Assembly (NCBI GenBank): GCA_034509735.1
Contig: JACGWO010000010.1
Span: forward strand, 5,332,001 to 5,396,000
Length of the DNA stretch: 64,000 bases
DNA from: Sesamum alatum
Lineage: Eukaryota; Streptophyta; Magnoliopsida; Lamiales; Pedaliaceae
Direction of reading: 5' to 3'
Under the pieces are notes generated by a model, which ran no database searches, was not told where the DNA came from, and saw only the letters and a program-made list of their open reading frames with translations. Position 1 is the stretch's first letter, and the number at the start of each line of letters is the position of its first letter. The position numbers and the translations under genes are program-made. Positions 22,701-34,247 of the stretch are shown here, in pieces.

Positions 22701-23994
22701 GATAATACCTTTAATAGGACTAGAAATCTATTCTTTTTCAAGAATGGTTAGTTGTTGTGAAGTGCATGCTTGGTTAGCCAAAAAGTCCACAGCTTGATTG
22801 CCCTCTCTATAAATGTAAGATTTTAGTCTCCATATGGCTCATAATAAACTTGATCTTGTGTAGAGGGTGTTGAAGGTTCCAAGCTCCTTTTAAAGGAGGT
22901 GAGAGGAGGTTGATGACAGTTTAGCGTCAAGTTCAATCTAAACTTTACAAATATTTTTCTCATTGCAGATTTGAAGGCCTCTGTACAAAGCTTGAATTTC
23001 AGTGTAGGTGTTAATGGTCTGTCCTAAGGGTTGAAAAAGACAACGAACACCACTTGTCCCTGGTGGTCCCTAAGTAAACCACTCGCCCATGCCACTCTAG
23101 AGTTGCCTTTAGAAGCTCCGTCTGTGTTGAGTTTGAACCAAGGTTGCCTTATGGCAGTAACCTACTTCACACTTGATTGGAAGGTAAGTTTGAGTGGGGT
23201 GGCAGTAGACATCTCTCCCTTCATATGCTCCAACTTCAGAAGAGGACTCTTGTGCAACACTTAGAGATGGTGCAGAGTCTTACAAATGATGGTGCTGGAC
23301 TTAAACACTGCATTATTGTGCATAGCTTCATTCCTCAAATTCCAAGTATGCCATAGGATGAGAAGGGGAATGATATCTCTAATATGGACGTGCTGCCAAT
23401 TCCTTGTTTTCCAGGCCATGATGAAGATAAAGATGTTGTTAGTATCATGTAGAGTAACCTGAAAGATGTCAGCAAAATATTTCGAGGCCTCCAGAACAGT
23501 TCTGTTGTGGATAAATATATGTGGGATGGTCTTTTCAGCAAAGTGAAAACATTTAGAGGTTATTGGTATACCTTTTTGTTTCTCCTATCATCCACAAGCA
23601 GCCAAGCGTTAACAAGCCTCCACCCAAAGATGGAGGTCATGGGAGTAATGAGGCGGGACTACAGGGTTTTAAAGAAAAGCTGGGAAGGTCTGCAATCCCG
23701 GATGTAGTTCCATGTGGAAGCAGTATAGAAAGCTCCGTGTGTTGATAGCTTCCAGTGCATATGGTCAAGGCAGTTTGGTTTAATAAGGACGACAAGGATT
23801 TGATCAACTAATTGTTGTGGGAACTTGCATTGGAGTTTGGTGTGGTCCCATTCAAGTCCTCTCTAGAACCAGTTAATTGGGATGTGCACAATGCAATTGT
23901 TATCAGTCAGTTGCTGCAGTGGGCCTTCAGGGAGCCACCAGTCGTTTTAGAAAGATATATTCCCAGCTCTAAGACTCCAAAAGATATGGATTTG

Positions 23995-24310
23995 TGGCTC
24001 CAAAATACATTCCCAACCACCACGCCCCACAACCGAGCACCCTTTCCTCGTCCCTGGTGCCCTCGCTCCTTCCCCAACCCCTTTCCCCATCACATCCTCC
24101 TTCCATCCCCCATCACCTCCCCTCACCCCTTCCCTCTCACCAATATCGCGGCCCCCTTTTCTCCATCCTCGTCGCTGCTTTTTTCCCTTTCCCCCCCTCT
24201 CATCACTGGCTCCTCTCCTATTTTTCTTCTTCCGCCACTGGCCCTCCCCTGTACCCACCCGTCGTCGTCCCTCTCTCCCCCGCCCTCTAGCCCCCTTCTC
24301 TCTATGTATA
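23995..24310 (+). repeat. Pyrimidine (C/T)-rich low-complexity tract
   Basis: About 300 bp is overwhelmingly C and T on the plus strand (runs such as CCCCTTTCCCC). It gives long spurious open frames on both strands with proline/serine or glycine/arginine bias. It lies between the LINE remnant and the copia element. Confidence 0.6.
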
Positions 24311-24544
24311 TATTTTTAAATTAAATTTTACATAAATATATATTATATAAATATATCATTTTAAATTTATACCATTTTTTTTTTCATAAGGGGGTAAATT
24401 GCATTTAACCTGTTTAAAGTAAATACCTATCAACTTAATGTTGAAATTGGGTGAAAGGAGTATTTAACACACAATCTCTTATTTAAATTGTTTAAATTAA
24501 GTCCATTTAAATAAAAAGTTATAAGCAATCCCTTAATCACCAAC

Positions 24545-24960
24545 TGTCATGAAAGTGAAGGGATTAACAGTAGTTGTGTATTAGAAAGTAGAGGAAAGAG
24601 TTGTATTATTATTCCCTAGCTTCAGAGCTAATGGTGACGACTATCTCAAAGTGGCAGCACTACAAACTTTGAAAACAATGAACCAAATAATATTGGAACT
24701 CTCGAAGCAATAATGCATTTGCAGAAATGCTTTTATTGCTAAGAATGCTATGTAATGCTCGGATGAAAATTAAAGTGAATAAGTGAATAAGAGGAGCATA
24801 TTTTATAGAGGTTGGAAACGTGTCTGAATAGATATGTCAATTGATAAATATGCATGCAAGGTTATGATTTTTCATCCGAATAGACACGTCTAAAGACATA
24901 ATATTTCACTAAAATATACACATCATTTCAACCGACTGATTACCATTATACATATTGCTT
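24545..24960 (-). repeat. Left LTR of the copia element (3' LTR)
   Basis: It matches the sequence starting at 27314 across roughly 400 bp, including the minus-strand TATA block and internal ATTTCA-type short repeats. The inner end is estimated from where similarity fades, near the ACATCATTTCAACCG phrase and a little beyond. Confidence 0.6.
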
Positions 24961-24999
24961 TGTGTCATTCCTAGTCGATTGTTTTTCACTATGTACCAC

Positions 25000-25970
25000 A
25001 ATTGTAGGCTCTGACTTTGTCCAACAAGGACTGTCCTCTAAAAAATTACAAAGCCATTCAGCTTCTTTCCAATTTTATCTAAAAATGAGTCATACAAGTT
25101 TATTTTGAAAACTTCCAAAATAGTACACCACCTCCAAGGGTGAAAATATAACCACTTGTCAACTTAGTGTCTTTAGTATCAAATATCCAATTACTATCAC
25201 TATATTCTTCTAGCACAACTGAATATCTCGTATAATGTAATCATAATCCATAGCTTGAAGTGTATATTAGGTATATAAGGACATTAATCAAACCCTTCCA
25301 ATGATCTTTGCCAGGATTGCTTGTAAATCTATTCAGTTTGTTGACTGAGTATGAAGTTTCAAAACGGGGGCAGTTCATGATATACATTAAACTACCAATT
25401 ATTTTTCATATTCAATTTGACCTTCGATTTCACCTCGGTTCTTTGCTAAGCGTAAATTTAGATCTACAGGAGCCTTAGAAGGTGGACTGCCATAAGCATT
25501 GAATTTTCTAGGTATAGTCTTAACGTAATGTGATTATGATAAGACAAGTCCATCAGACGTCTTAGAGATCTTAATCCCTAATATTATGCCATTTAAACCC
25601 AAGTCTTTTATATCAAAATATTTTGTGAACATTTTCTTGGTAGTCAATATAATGTCACGATTGTGTCCTATTATCATTATGTTATCTACATATAGACAGA
25701 CTATGAAAAGGAGTGGGAGTGTTTTTAATATAAACACATTTATCACACTCGTTGATCTTGAAGCCATTTGACAACATAGTTTGTCAAATTTTTGATGCCA
25801 TAGTTTAGGAGCTTTTTAAGCCCTTACGACTTGACAAGGTTACAGACATTTTCTTGGCCAGGAATGACAAACCTTTCGGTAGTTCTGTGTAGATCTCTTC
25901 ATCTAGCTCGTTATTTAAGAATGCCATCTTATTGTCCATTTGATGTATTTCCAAATTATGTAGTGCAACA
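25000..25970 (-). pseudogene. Copia reverse transcriptase and RNase H remnant
   Basis: Minus-strand translation shows HQMDNKMAFLNNELDEEIY (RT start, near 25950-25895), then NGFKINECV (near 25770), the catalytic-loop block CLYVDNIMIIG (one catalytic Asp replaced by Asn in the usual YVDD) near 25700, FDIKDLGLNGIILGIKIS near 25600, and RNase H block [15 protein letters not shown] near 25145. Stops and frame changes lie between blocks. Confidence 0.7.
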
Positions 25971-26146
25971 ACACAATCAAATAAATAGAAGCAATAATTA
26001 TATTGCTTTCAAAATTCGCATTACAGTCATTACATTCACCTTGAACAACCCCTTCTCTATGTACCATTTTCCTATAAAATGGATGTTGTAAGTACAAATT
26101 TATTAGACTAAAATACTAATTTAAGCCCACTTTAACTAACAGTGAT

Positions 26147-27180
26147 TCAAGTTTTTCGGATGTCAGGAACGTGCAACACATAAACCATAGTGAGTTCTTT
26201 TCCCGAGGTCATCTTCAGTACTACCTTGCCAAGGCCAACAATGCCAGAAGTTGTTGAATTTCCCATAAACAACTTTCTACCTTTGATTCGTGTAAGTTGA
26301 GAACGTCTCTTTGTCAGAATAGATATGACGTGTAGCACCACCGTAAATCCACCACTCATGTGGGTTGTCTACCAAATTAGCTTCAAACACCATGATGGGG
26401 AGGTTGAGTTCTTCCAAATCTATAGGTATAGACCTGACCTCTGAAACATGCACCTGATATTTCTTAAGAAGTCGATAGTCCTTGACCTTGTGATTAGACT
26501 TGCCACAGTTGTAGCAATTCCGTTCGATCTTTTTAGGCTTTCCCTTTTTGGCTTATTGTCAGTACTCTTTCTTTTCTTACTAACATTTATTCTATTTTTT
26601 CTTAGCTTCCATTTGTAGCTTCCTGGATTTTACCTTAGACAACCGAGCTCTTTAATCCTTAGTTTGACGATCAAATCATCAAGCCCTCCTTTCGCTTGTG
26701 TTCAGGTAATTTTTGAAATCCTTCCATCGAGGTGGTAGCTTCACAACCGTAGCAGCTATCTGGAAAGATTCGCTAAGCTTCATTCCTTCCACTTGCAAAT
26801 CATCCAGAATCAGTTGGAATTCTTGGACTTGGCTCATAACTATTTTGGAATCTACCATTTTGAATTTCAAAAACTTTCCAACTATGAATTTCAAGAAGTC
26901 GGCCTCTCTGTATTGTATTTCTAATTTTCCAAGAACTTTCGAAGAGCTCTTGCAGTCTTGGTTGACGTATATGCGTTGTAAAACGTATCACTTAAGTTGT
27001 TGAGGATATGGTTTCAGCATATGTAGTTCCCATGACCCCATGCATCAAATGCAACCCTTTTGGGGGCATCAGTCTCCCCTTTAGAAACAACGACGGCTTC
27101 CTCCCTTAAGAACCTAGTTAGGTTCAAGTAATGAGGTGAAATAACATCTTTTGATGCCATCTCTTAAAGTTGTTGCTGAA
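26147..27180 (-). pseudogene. Copia gag, zinc knuckle and protease remnant
   Basis: Minus-strand blocks are a UBN2-type gag segment with SESFQIAATVVKLPPRWKDF (26679-26894), a zinc knuckle CYNCGKSNHKVKDY near 26515-26475 whose last cysteine is replaced by tyrosine, and a protease-downstream block [14 protein letters not shown] (26147-26359) typical of copia polyproteins. Frames are interrupted. Confidence 0.65.
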
Positions 27181-27313
27181 GAATTTCACCGGCCTTTCCC
27201 TTTAGGCAGGAATTGGTTATGCCATAGGAGGTTAGACAACCACAGAAACTGAAATACTAGCAGCAAACTCAATAACTATAATACACAACAACACATAATT
27301 GTCTTAAATTTAT

Positions 27314-28640
27314 TGTGATAAGTGAAGGGATAAGCGGTAGGTGTGTGCTAGGAAGTCAGGGCATGAGTTGAACTCTTTATCTTTAAGACAACTATTGTCT
27401 TGCTCTAATGATAACGGTGACAACAATTTATCTCATAAGCTACAACGACTTTATAATCTAAAAGTAGCATCACTACAAACTTTGATAAACAATGAACCAA
27501 ATAATATTTGGAGCTCTCAAAATAAACTCTATTTGCATATACGCTTTTATTGCTAAGAATGCAATGTAATGATAGAATGAAAATGAATTGAATAAGGAGC
27601 CCTATTTATAGAGATTGAAAATATGTAATTGAATAGACATGTCCATTGAGAAAAAAATGCTTGTAATATTTCATCAGAATGGACACAATATTTCACACAA
27701 GGACATACCATTTCACCAGGATAGTCATGTCATGTTTTGTCAGTAGAATAAACACATTTGATGCGTACCGGAGTCCAGCAACACCACAATAGTCGAAGGA
27801 TCTTCTTGATAATTCTAAGCTCAAGGTAGGACTAATCTTCAAAACATGGCTTAGTACTCCGATACTTAATTCAGTATTTGTACTACTGAAAATGACTACG
27901 GAAATACTTGAAAATAACATAAGATATAATGTAATAATCGAAGTGGAGTGCAAATATGATTAGGGAGTCGTAGCCTTGCTATTAACAGAGAGCAAAAAGT
28001 GTGGGGAGTGCGAATGAATCAAGTTACTAATGTGACTGCATTATGGCCTCTATTTATAAGCTGATTGGGAGTATAATCAGGAAATTAGTTTCTGCAAGTG
28101 ATACATCGTTTGACAGTTGTATGTGTAGCTAACTAATTTAAAAAAAAAATGAACTGGAATTTGGACTTGTCTGGATGGAGATATAGTCGTTTGAATGATT
28201 CTTGCCTGGTCAATCGAAATATGAGGGGGTTTGTTACCTATTGTTGACAGGTCCGTTGTTGCGGATCTAGAGAGTTTGTTGGAGATTTTTCAGTACGATC
28301 TTTCTCGAGATGTTGGGAAATGTATGACGTGGAATCTCTTCTTTTGATGAGTCATCCTACTGCATCGGCCTCGTTTTCTCGACCCTGCCAGGTTAGTATA
28401 AATGTGGAAATTATAGGCTTGATACCTTGCCTATGGGCCAATAGGGTCAGGCCTGTTGGGCTGATCAGTAGGGGCCCACTTCCTTTGTTTAGGACTTTAA
28501 AGAAAATGGTTGAGGGGTATCAACATCATTTCAACTAAAAAGACATACAATTCACCAGGATAGACAAATCATTTCAACCGATGGACACGACTGGATGATG
28601 ACTAAGCATAATCAACCATCATCTAGGTATCAGGAGCTTG
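27314..28640 (-). repeat. Right LTR of the copia element (5' LTR), split
   Basis: The LTR begins at 27314 and is interrupted from 27759 to 28525 by a solo LTR of another element. After it, LTR sequence resumes with ATTCACCAGGATAGAC and ATCATTTCAACCGATGG, the latter matching the left LTR. The outer end is not fixed. Confidence 0.55.
27759..28525 (-). mobile_element. Solo LTR inserted in the copia LTR
   Basis: The 767-bp segment begins TGATGCGTACCGG and ends GGTATCAACA (TG...CA). The flanks ACATT (27754-27758) and TCATT (28526-28530) match at 4 of 5 bases. A minus-strand TATA region (CTTATAAATAGAGGCC, near 28045) indicates minus orientation. No coding remnant is attached, so it is a recombination-derived solo LTR; Ty3/gypsy is likely but unproven. 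Confidence 0.65.
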
Positions 28641-29574
28641 TCATGTGTTGCACATCGTAATTATTAATTAAATTTATTCTATAATTATCACAATTCACCA
28701 TTCAACGCCAACTTGTACATATTCTACTATTACTTAACTTACGAATTTTTTCTACAACTTATTTCCACCGTAAAACTATAACTTTGTTTACAGCTTAATT
28801 TCACTACACAAATAAAAATTATTTCCAACACCCCTTCAAAGCATACCAAACTAATAAGTAAAGATCTTGATAACTATATATATATATATATATAGCTCTT
28901 TACGTAAATATGATATCATGATGACATGAAGAAGCTCTTATTCTTAGTGTTACACAACAAAAACCCCTTTAGTGCGTGTGAAATTTCGAGAATTATGCAC
29001 TAAATGGTGATATTGACGTACGTACATAATTACAAAGGCTTCACGTTCTTGTCACTTTATGAAAACGTCAATTCATATTAATACAAAACATTATATTAGT
29101 TGTTTTGTGTTGTAGAATATGTGTCGCTCCAGTTCCATTATGATCATGTTTCACTTTGAAAATAACTTCTTCAACAAATAAATAAATATTTGTGATTTCA
29201 CACTCTGTAAACCAAAATAATTATCCTTAATCAAGAATATTAATTAATACTGTAAAGTTGCATAAAGTTTTAACATTTTCAATTCTTATCTGAAATTCGC
29301 AATTCAATAGCAAGTAATTTTCATACAATCGTGCTTTAGATAAAAAAAAATTTCTTTGTTATGTTCGTTTTGTTTTGCTGCAACAAAACATAATGTTTGT
29401 GATAAAATATTAAGTGGCAATCTAATGTTTTCATTTCAGATGCATTTTACGTGAGAATATTTTGTATTTTGCAATAATATATTAGTAATAAGAATTGTGA
29501 ATTAAGTTAGTCATTATAAATAATTATGACATATTTATTGATAATTTACTAACAAAATAAATATAGTGACAATT
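28641..29574. other. Intergenic, no gene seen
   Basis: AT-rich DNA with a TA microsatellite near 28876-28894. Nothing else supportable is visible. Confidence 0.45.
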
Positions 29575-29996
29575 CACTACAAGAAAATAGAAGATTAGCG
29601 GCAAAATGATCAAGTGACAATTTTAATATTGTCACTAATTATATATATTTAGTGACAAGAATGTTTCTTTTGTCACAATAATGAATTTCATGATTTTAAA
29701 AATTGCCATTATTTTGTAAAATTGTTATTAGCAAGAACTAGTGATAAAAAAAATGAGCACAAAGTTGTCACTAAATATAATTAGTGACTCATGTATATTG
29801 ATAACCTAGTGACAATAAGTAATTGTTGTCACTATAAATGTGTCGTGTATATAGTGATAATTTTATACACAATTTTTATCACTAATATTTATATAGTGAC
29901 AAGATAAAAAGTATTATCACTTAATATATATTTTTAATGACAACTTTTAAATTGTCATTTGATATTTTGTCACTAATATCATAATTTCTTCTAGTA
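29575..29996. mobile_element. CACTA-type MITE, copy 1
   Basis: It starts CACTACAAGAAAATAG and ends TTCTTCTAGTA (terminal G mutated to A). The flanks ATT (29572-29574 and 29997-29999) give the 3-bp duplication typical of CACTA elements. Subterminal arrays of TTAGTGACAA / TTGTCACTAA in both orientations are present, as expected for transposase-binding repeats. No coding capacity. Confidence 0.75.
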
Positions 29997-30137
29997 ATTA
30001 TACATTATTTTTATACGAGCGACAATTACATCACTTCCTTAAGATGATCTCACATATTCCTCAATGATACTCAAAACTACAACTAATATAATGAAATGGT
30101 AAATTATGATAAACTCATATAAAATGAGACAAATACT

Positions 30138-30580
30138 CACTACAAGAAAATATGATATTAGTAACAAAATATTCTATGATAATTTAAAAGTTGTCACTAA
30201 AAATATGTATTAAGTGACAATATTTTTCATCTTGTCACTATATAATTATTAGTAACAAAAATTGTGTATAAAATTGTCACTAAATACAATTAGTGACATA
30301 TCTATAATGACAACTCAGTGACAACATAATATAGTGATAATAATTATTTATTGTCACTAGGTTGTCCCTATACATGAGTCACTAATTGTATTTAGTGACA
30401 ACTTTGTACACATCTTTTTGTCACTAATAACAATTTTTACAAAATAATAGTAATTATTAAAATCATAAAATTCATTATTGTGACAAAATAAACATTCTTG
30501 TCACTAAATATATATAATTAGTGACAATATTAAAATTGTCACTTAATTTTTTGTCGCTAATTTTCTATTTTCTTGTAGTG
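30138..30580. mobile_element. CACTA-type MITE, copy 2, inverted relative to copy 1
   Basis: It begins CACTACAAGAAAATATG and ends TTTTCTTGTAGTG. The right 150 bp is the inverse of the left end of copy 1, and its left end is the inverse of copy 1's right end, so the two form a ~1-kb inverted pair with a 141-bp spacer. The flanks ACT/GCT agree at 2 of 3 bases. Confidence 0.75.
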
Positions 30581-31652
30581 GCTTAATTACATTCTAATAG
30601 AACTCAAATTCATAAATGAGTTGTAGTGAGATTTGAATCAAAACTTTTTGTTTGGATTGACTGTGATACTATATTAAATGACACATTATCTAAAAGTTTA
30701 AACAGATAAAATGAAGAATTATTTAATATTCATATTTTAACATAAACTTACCTTTTTCCTATTCTTTTCCCTAAAACTATTTTCCAAAAGAGAATTGCAC
30801 AATGATGTCCCAATCTAATAGAACCAAACCTAAAGATATAATAATTATTATTTCCAAGCAAAAAATACTAAAACCAATATTTTTATTTATTTATTTATTT
30901 CATTTCCTTAAGTTAGTAAGCAAGAATGAAATTAAATAACTGAGTTGGTTGTCAGCATCTATCAACATTGTTGCTGAGTATACCATGATTTGAATTTTGG
31001 GTCGATTTACTTATCGCATCTATCAACATTGTTGCTGAGTATGTCATGATTTTAATTTTGGGTCGATTTATTTATCGATTAGTCAGTGCGATAACAAAAA
31101 ACAAAAAAAAAAAGACATTGATTTACATGCTTTCATTTGTTGTCTTTACGTACCATTTTCAGTTAGATAATTCTGAGTTAAATACTCTCTATTAATTGAT
31201 ATAAAGTAATCCATAAGTATCGTTGTAATCGATTTATGGTCCTCGTGGGTAATTTTTAAGTAATATTGTAAGCGACTTATGGTACTAATAGGTACTCTGT
31301 AAGTACCTTGTGACCAGATTGGAGCCAAAACCATTCAATTTTTTGTAAAAAAAATAAATAAATCATGTCTTTAATTAAAATTTGTTGCTTTCATGTCGCA
31401 TGGGAAAGCAATTTGCATCAATCATATTATTTCATTTTGGTAGGTAAAATGTGTGCTCTCAAACTTTTGATGTTGGACGAAAGAGATGAATACTACAGCA
31501 CTTCCACTTTTTTGTTTTAATTTCATTATAATATAATATAATTTGATTATATTTTTTACGCAAATGAAATTGCATGCTTGATTCATCTTCGTTATGATTT
31601 ATTTTCTTCTCAATTAACATTAATTTCTTTTTTAAATTTCTTCGCCTTTTTA
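30581..31652. repeat. Intergenic with a 61-bp tandem duplication at 30955-31076
   Basis: Two head-to-tail copies of a 61-bp unit start GCATCTATCAACATTG at 30955 and 31016, differing at only a few bases. The rest of the interval shows no gene or bounded element. Confidence 0.6.
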
Positions 31653-32081
31653 GGACCCGTTTACTTTGAGGTATTAACTTGAATAAGAAAATTAGTATAA
31701 GATAATATATTGTTTACTTTCATGTATGGGGGCTCTGTACAATTATAGGGCCTTGTACTAATTACTGTTACACTTGCATAACTTATACCACCAAAGGTGG
31801 TGGTATAAGTTATCATGTGATTTGTACAACAATAAATGCAGGTGGCAAAAGTCCATGTTACCCTCAAATACGACAAGAGGTAAAGTCCATGAAGGGCTAA
31901 TCGGTAATTTTGCCATCTAATACAAGTAAATACAACAAAGTAAACACTTCACATATTTTATCAAAATTTAGTACTACATTTAAGTAAACACCTTACAATT
32001 TATACAGGGCTTTTTTATCATTCATTTAGTTCAAGATAATCCTATCACTCGTTTAATTCCGTCCTCAAAATAAACGGGGCC
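31653..32081. mobile_element. PIF/Harbinger (Tourist-like) MITE
   Basis: The left end GGACCCGTTTACTTTGAGG mirrors the right end (GGCCCCGTTTATTTTGAGG in inverse). The flanking TTA (31650-31652 and 32082-32084) is the expected 3-bp target duplication. A related end occurs at 63381. 429 bp, no coding capacity. Confidence 0.75.
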
Positions 32082-32359
32082 TTAGTTTATTAAATCTGCA
32101 TATATATATGCGCCATCTTTGCGCATTAAGAAATGGATAAATCGATGAAAAATATGCATACTTACCATACTTTTACAATTTAATATAAGATACAAGTAGT
32201 AATTTAAAATATAACTTAAAATTTCCATATATTAAAAAAATATGGAAGAGCATAAAAATTGCATTTTTCGTCTAAGTCACAAGGATCGCTTTTTAAGAAC
32301 ACCCAACTATAGTTGCAAATTTAAGATCGTGAAGTTTTAATTTTTGTACAATTTAAGAT

Positions 32360-32700
32360 ATTATTCGTCGGAATTATTTTGATAAGGGTCTAATCAAGAA
32401 AGTATCCGAAAGGCTAAAATACCTCCCATAAGATTTTAAATATTCAAGATTCGCACACTTTTATTTGGGTTTGGTCACGCTCACCCGACCCGATCTAGTG
32501 CCCCGAGATTACCACTGTACGTTGATTATTTAACACTCAGATGGCCCTATAAAATACTCCAGAGTCATTTGGGCCCAACGTACGTTATCTATTGAGAGAA
32601 TATTCTTTATTCTTTCTCTCGATTTCACATCAAAACTAATTTAAAAATTGAAGGGTTCTAGCAAAATACCTCCCAACAAGCCTATTATTTATTCATTTTC
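32360..32700 (+). repeat. Probable Ty3/gypsy LTR fragment
   Basis: A TATAAAATACTCC promoter-like block near 32550, an ATTCTTTCTCTCGATTTC block and an ACATCAAAACTAATTTAAAAA / CCTCCCAACAAGCC ending recall the 3' half of many plant gypsy LTRs. No TG/CA ends or duplication were found, so this rests on resemblance only. Confidence 0.35.
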
Positions 32701-32860
32701 TTAGGTCCCTATACTTATTCGAACTGCACTATCTTTACACTACAATCTCGAACCATGTCATATATAATTTTCTCAAAATTTGCTGACATGACCAAACACA
32801 GTTGAATTAATTTGAGAATTTTGCTGAACATGTCGAAGTGAGTGAGAGGCTATTAGTTAA

Positions 32861-33183
32861 TTCACAGGCAAAATATTTTTTTTTGTTCTGTAAGGCTAGA
32901 CCATTATTTGTTTTGGTACCACAACTTAGGTATGCGGCTGTTTTAGTCCCATGAAATACGTTTTTCAGTTTTTTCAATTCCAAAATGAAACTGAAAAATG
33001 TGTTTTATAAAACTAAAACAACCACCTACCTAAATTGGGGTACCAAAATAATTTTGGGCCCGAAAAAATTGAAAAACATGTTTTATAGAACTAAAACAGC
33101 CACCTACTTAAATTGTGGTACCAAAACAAATAATATCCTAATCTTATTAAAAAAAAAAAAAAAAAAAGCATTTTGCCTGTGAA
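32861..33183. mobile_element. MITE with TTCACAGGCAAAAT ends
   Basis: Both ends read TTCACAGGCAAAAT inward. Arms then share TTATTTGTTTTGGTACCAC and GGCTGTTTTAGT-type blocks; a third, direct copy of the arm phrase lies at 32985-33060. No matching target duplication was found. Confidence 0.65.
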
Positions 33184-33633
33184 TGTACATATGTAAGAAT
33201 TTGATAGAATAGAGTAGCATAGGAAGGACCGACTATCCCGAATTTTCACGTAGAGTTGAGTTGTGAATGATGATTGGAATTGGATAAGGTATACGTGCCA
33301 TGCAACCAAAACTTACACTTGTAGTAAAAAGCTAGAAAGTTAAAAGCAAAACTTTACCAAGAGCATGGCAAAACCGAAAACATGTTGGTTGCATGGTCAC
33401 CTTTGTTTTTTCACCTTTTCATTTTTGTTTGAAAGGAAGAAAAAAAAAAAAAAATAGCATCATGAGTGTACTAGTACCACTCTCTTGATAAACCATTTTC
33501 TTAATTATGGAATGAATTGTATCTTTTGTTATGTAAATATTGACCATTGTGATACGGTGTTTCTGCGTATATATAATAAATAATTTTTCACGTTTGAAAA
33601 TACTTTATAAATAAGACTAGGATATATTATATA

Positions 33634-33952
33634 CACTATAAGAAATATAATTTTTAACTATGGTTAATTGTTATGGTTAATACTAAATAGCCGTAGCAAA
33701 TAGTCATTGACCACGGCCTCGCAATGGTTGTCGACCGTGGTTTTTGCGAGAGAGACGAAAACATTTGTTGTGGCTAAAAACCATAGCGAATATTTTTACC
33801 ACGGCTTTTAGCCGTGGCAAATAAGTTTTTCATAGTGAAAAAGCTAGTTTTTGCATCAGTTTTTATGTAACCGTAGTTAATAATAGTTATCATTATGGTT
33901 TTTAGCCATAATCATTAAAAGTGTAGCCAATAGTAATTTTTTTTTTCTAGTG
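33634..33952. mobile_element. CACTA-type MITE, second family
   Basis: Starts CACTATAAGAAATATAAT and ends TTTTTTTCTAGTG. The flanks are ATA on both sides (33631-33633 and 33953-33955), a 3-bp duplication. The interior has repeated CCACGGC / GCCGTGG and AACTATGG motifs in both orientations. Copies with similar motifs lie at 35830-36089 and 38000-38226. Confidence 0.7.
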
Positions 33953-34247
33953 ATATTACATAGTGTAAAAGAAAGAAAAGAAAATCAATTTGGAAAGTTG
34001 AATAAGTTAATTATTTTACAGTTGAAAAAGCATTTTGGCATCACGAAAAATTGGTGATGCGGTGTCACTGACCGCCGTTTGTGAGTTAGAGGGTCTTTTC
34101 TTTTTATACTAGTGACGTTGCTCGCCGTCTTTACATGCATATAATAAGCAATATTTCAGATTTTAAATTATATTATAAATAAGAAAAAATATATATATAT
34201 AAACCAATACATCACATTTAAAATAAATAAATAAATAAAAGAAACTA

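Larger units (their letters stand above)
22190..23990 (-). pseudogene. 3' part of a decayed L1-type LINE (RT tail and RNase H)
   Basis: Reading the minus strand, an RNase H-like segment (RVT_3 type) is recognisable in shifting frames: WFKLNTDGASKGN near 23140, a later IYTEIQALYRGL-like block near 22990, and REGNQAVDFLANQACTSQQL near 22790-22730. Upstream (23260-23700) fragments resemble the zinc-binding region after a LINE reverse transcriptase. Several stops and frameshifts make it non-functional. An organelle-like fragment interrupts its 3' tail. Confidence 0.6.
24545..28640 (-). mobile_element. Degenerate Ty1/copia retrotransposon lacking integrase
   Basis: Related LTRs flank a minus-strand interior: the left begins TGTCATGAAAGTGAAGGG (24545) and the right TGTGATAAGTGAAGGG (27314). 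Both carry a minus-strand TATA region (TATAAAATATG and TATAAATAGGG) and shared AATGAACCAAATAATAT and TTTTATTGCTAAGAATGC blocks. The interior reads, in minus-strand order, gag, zinc knuckle, protease, reverse transcriptase and RNase H, all broken by stops. The protease-to-RT gap is only about 150-200 bp, so the integrase is missing. No primer-binding site was recognised. The outer right boundary is approximate because a solo LTR sits in the right LTR. Confidence 0.7.

Noticed and set aside
23812..24324. Long open frames on both strands in the C/T-rich tract
   Set aside because: They result from the near absence of A on one strand; the products are Pro/Ser- or Gly/Arg-rich low-complexity without domain features.
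29575..30580. CRISPR-like array because of regularly recurring TTAGTGACAA motifs
   Set aside because: Motifs occur in both orientations at irregular spacing inside bounded CACTA elements of a plant genome; they are subterminal transposase-binding type repeats.
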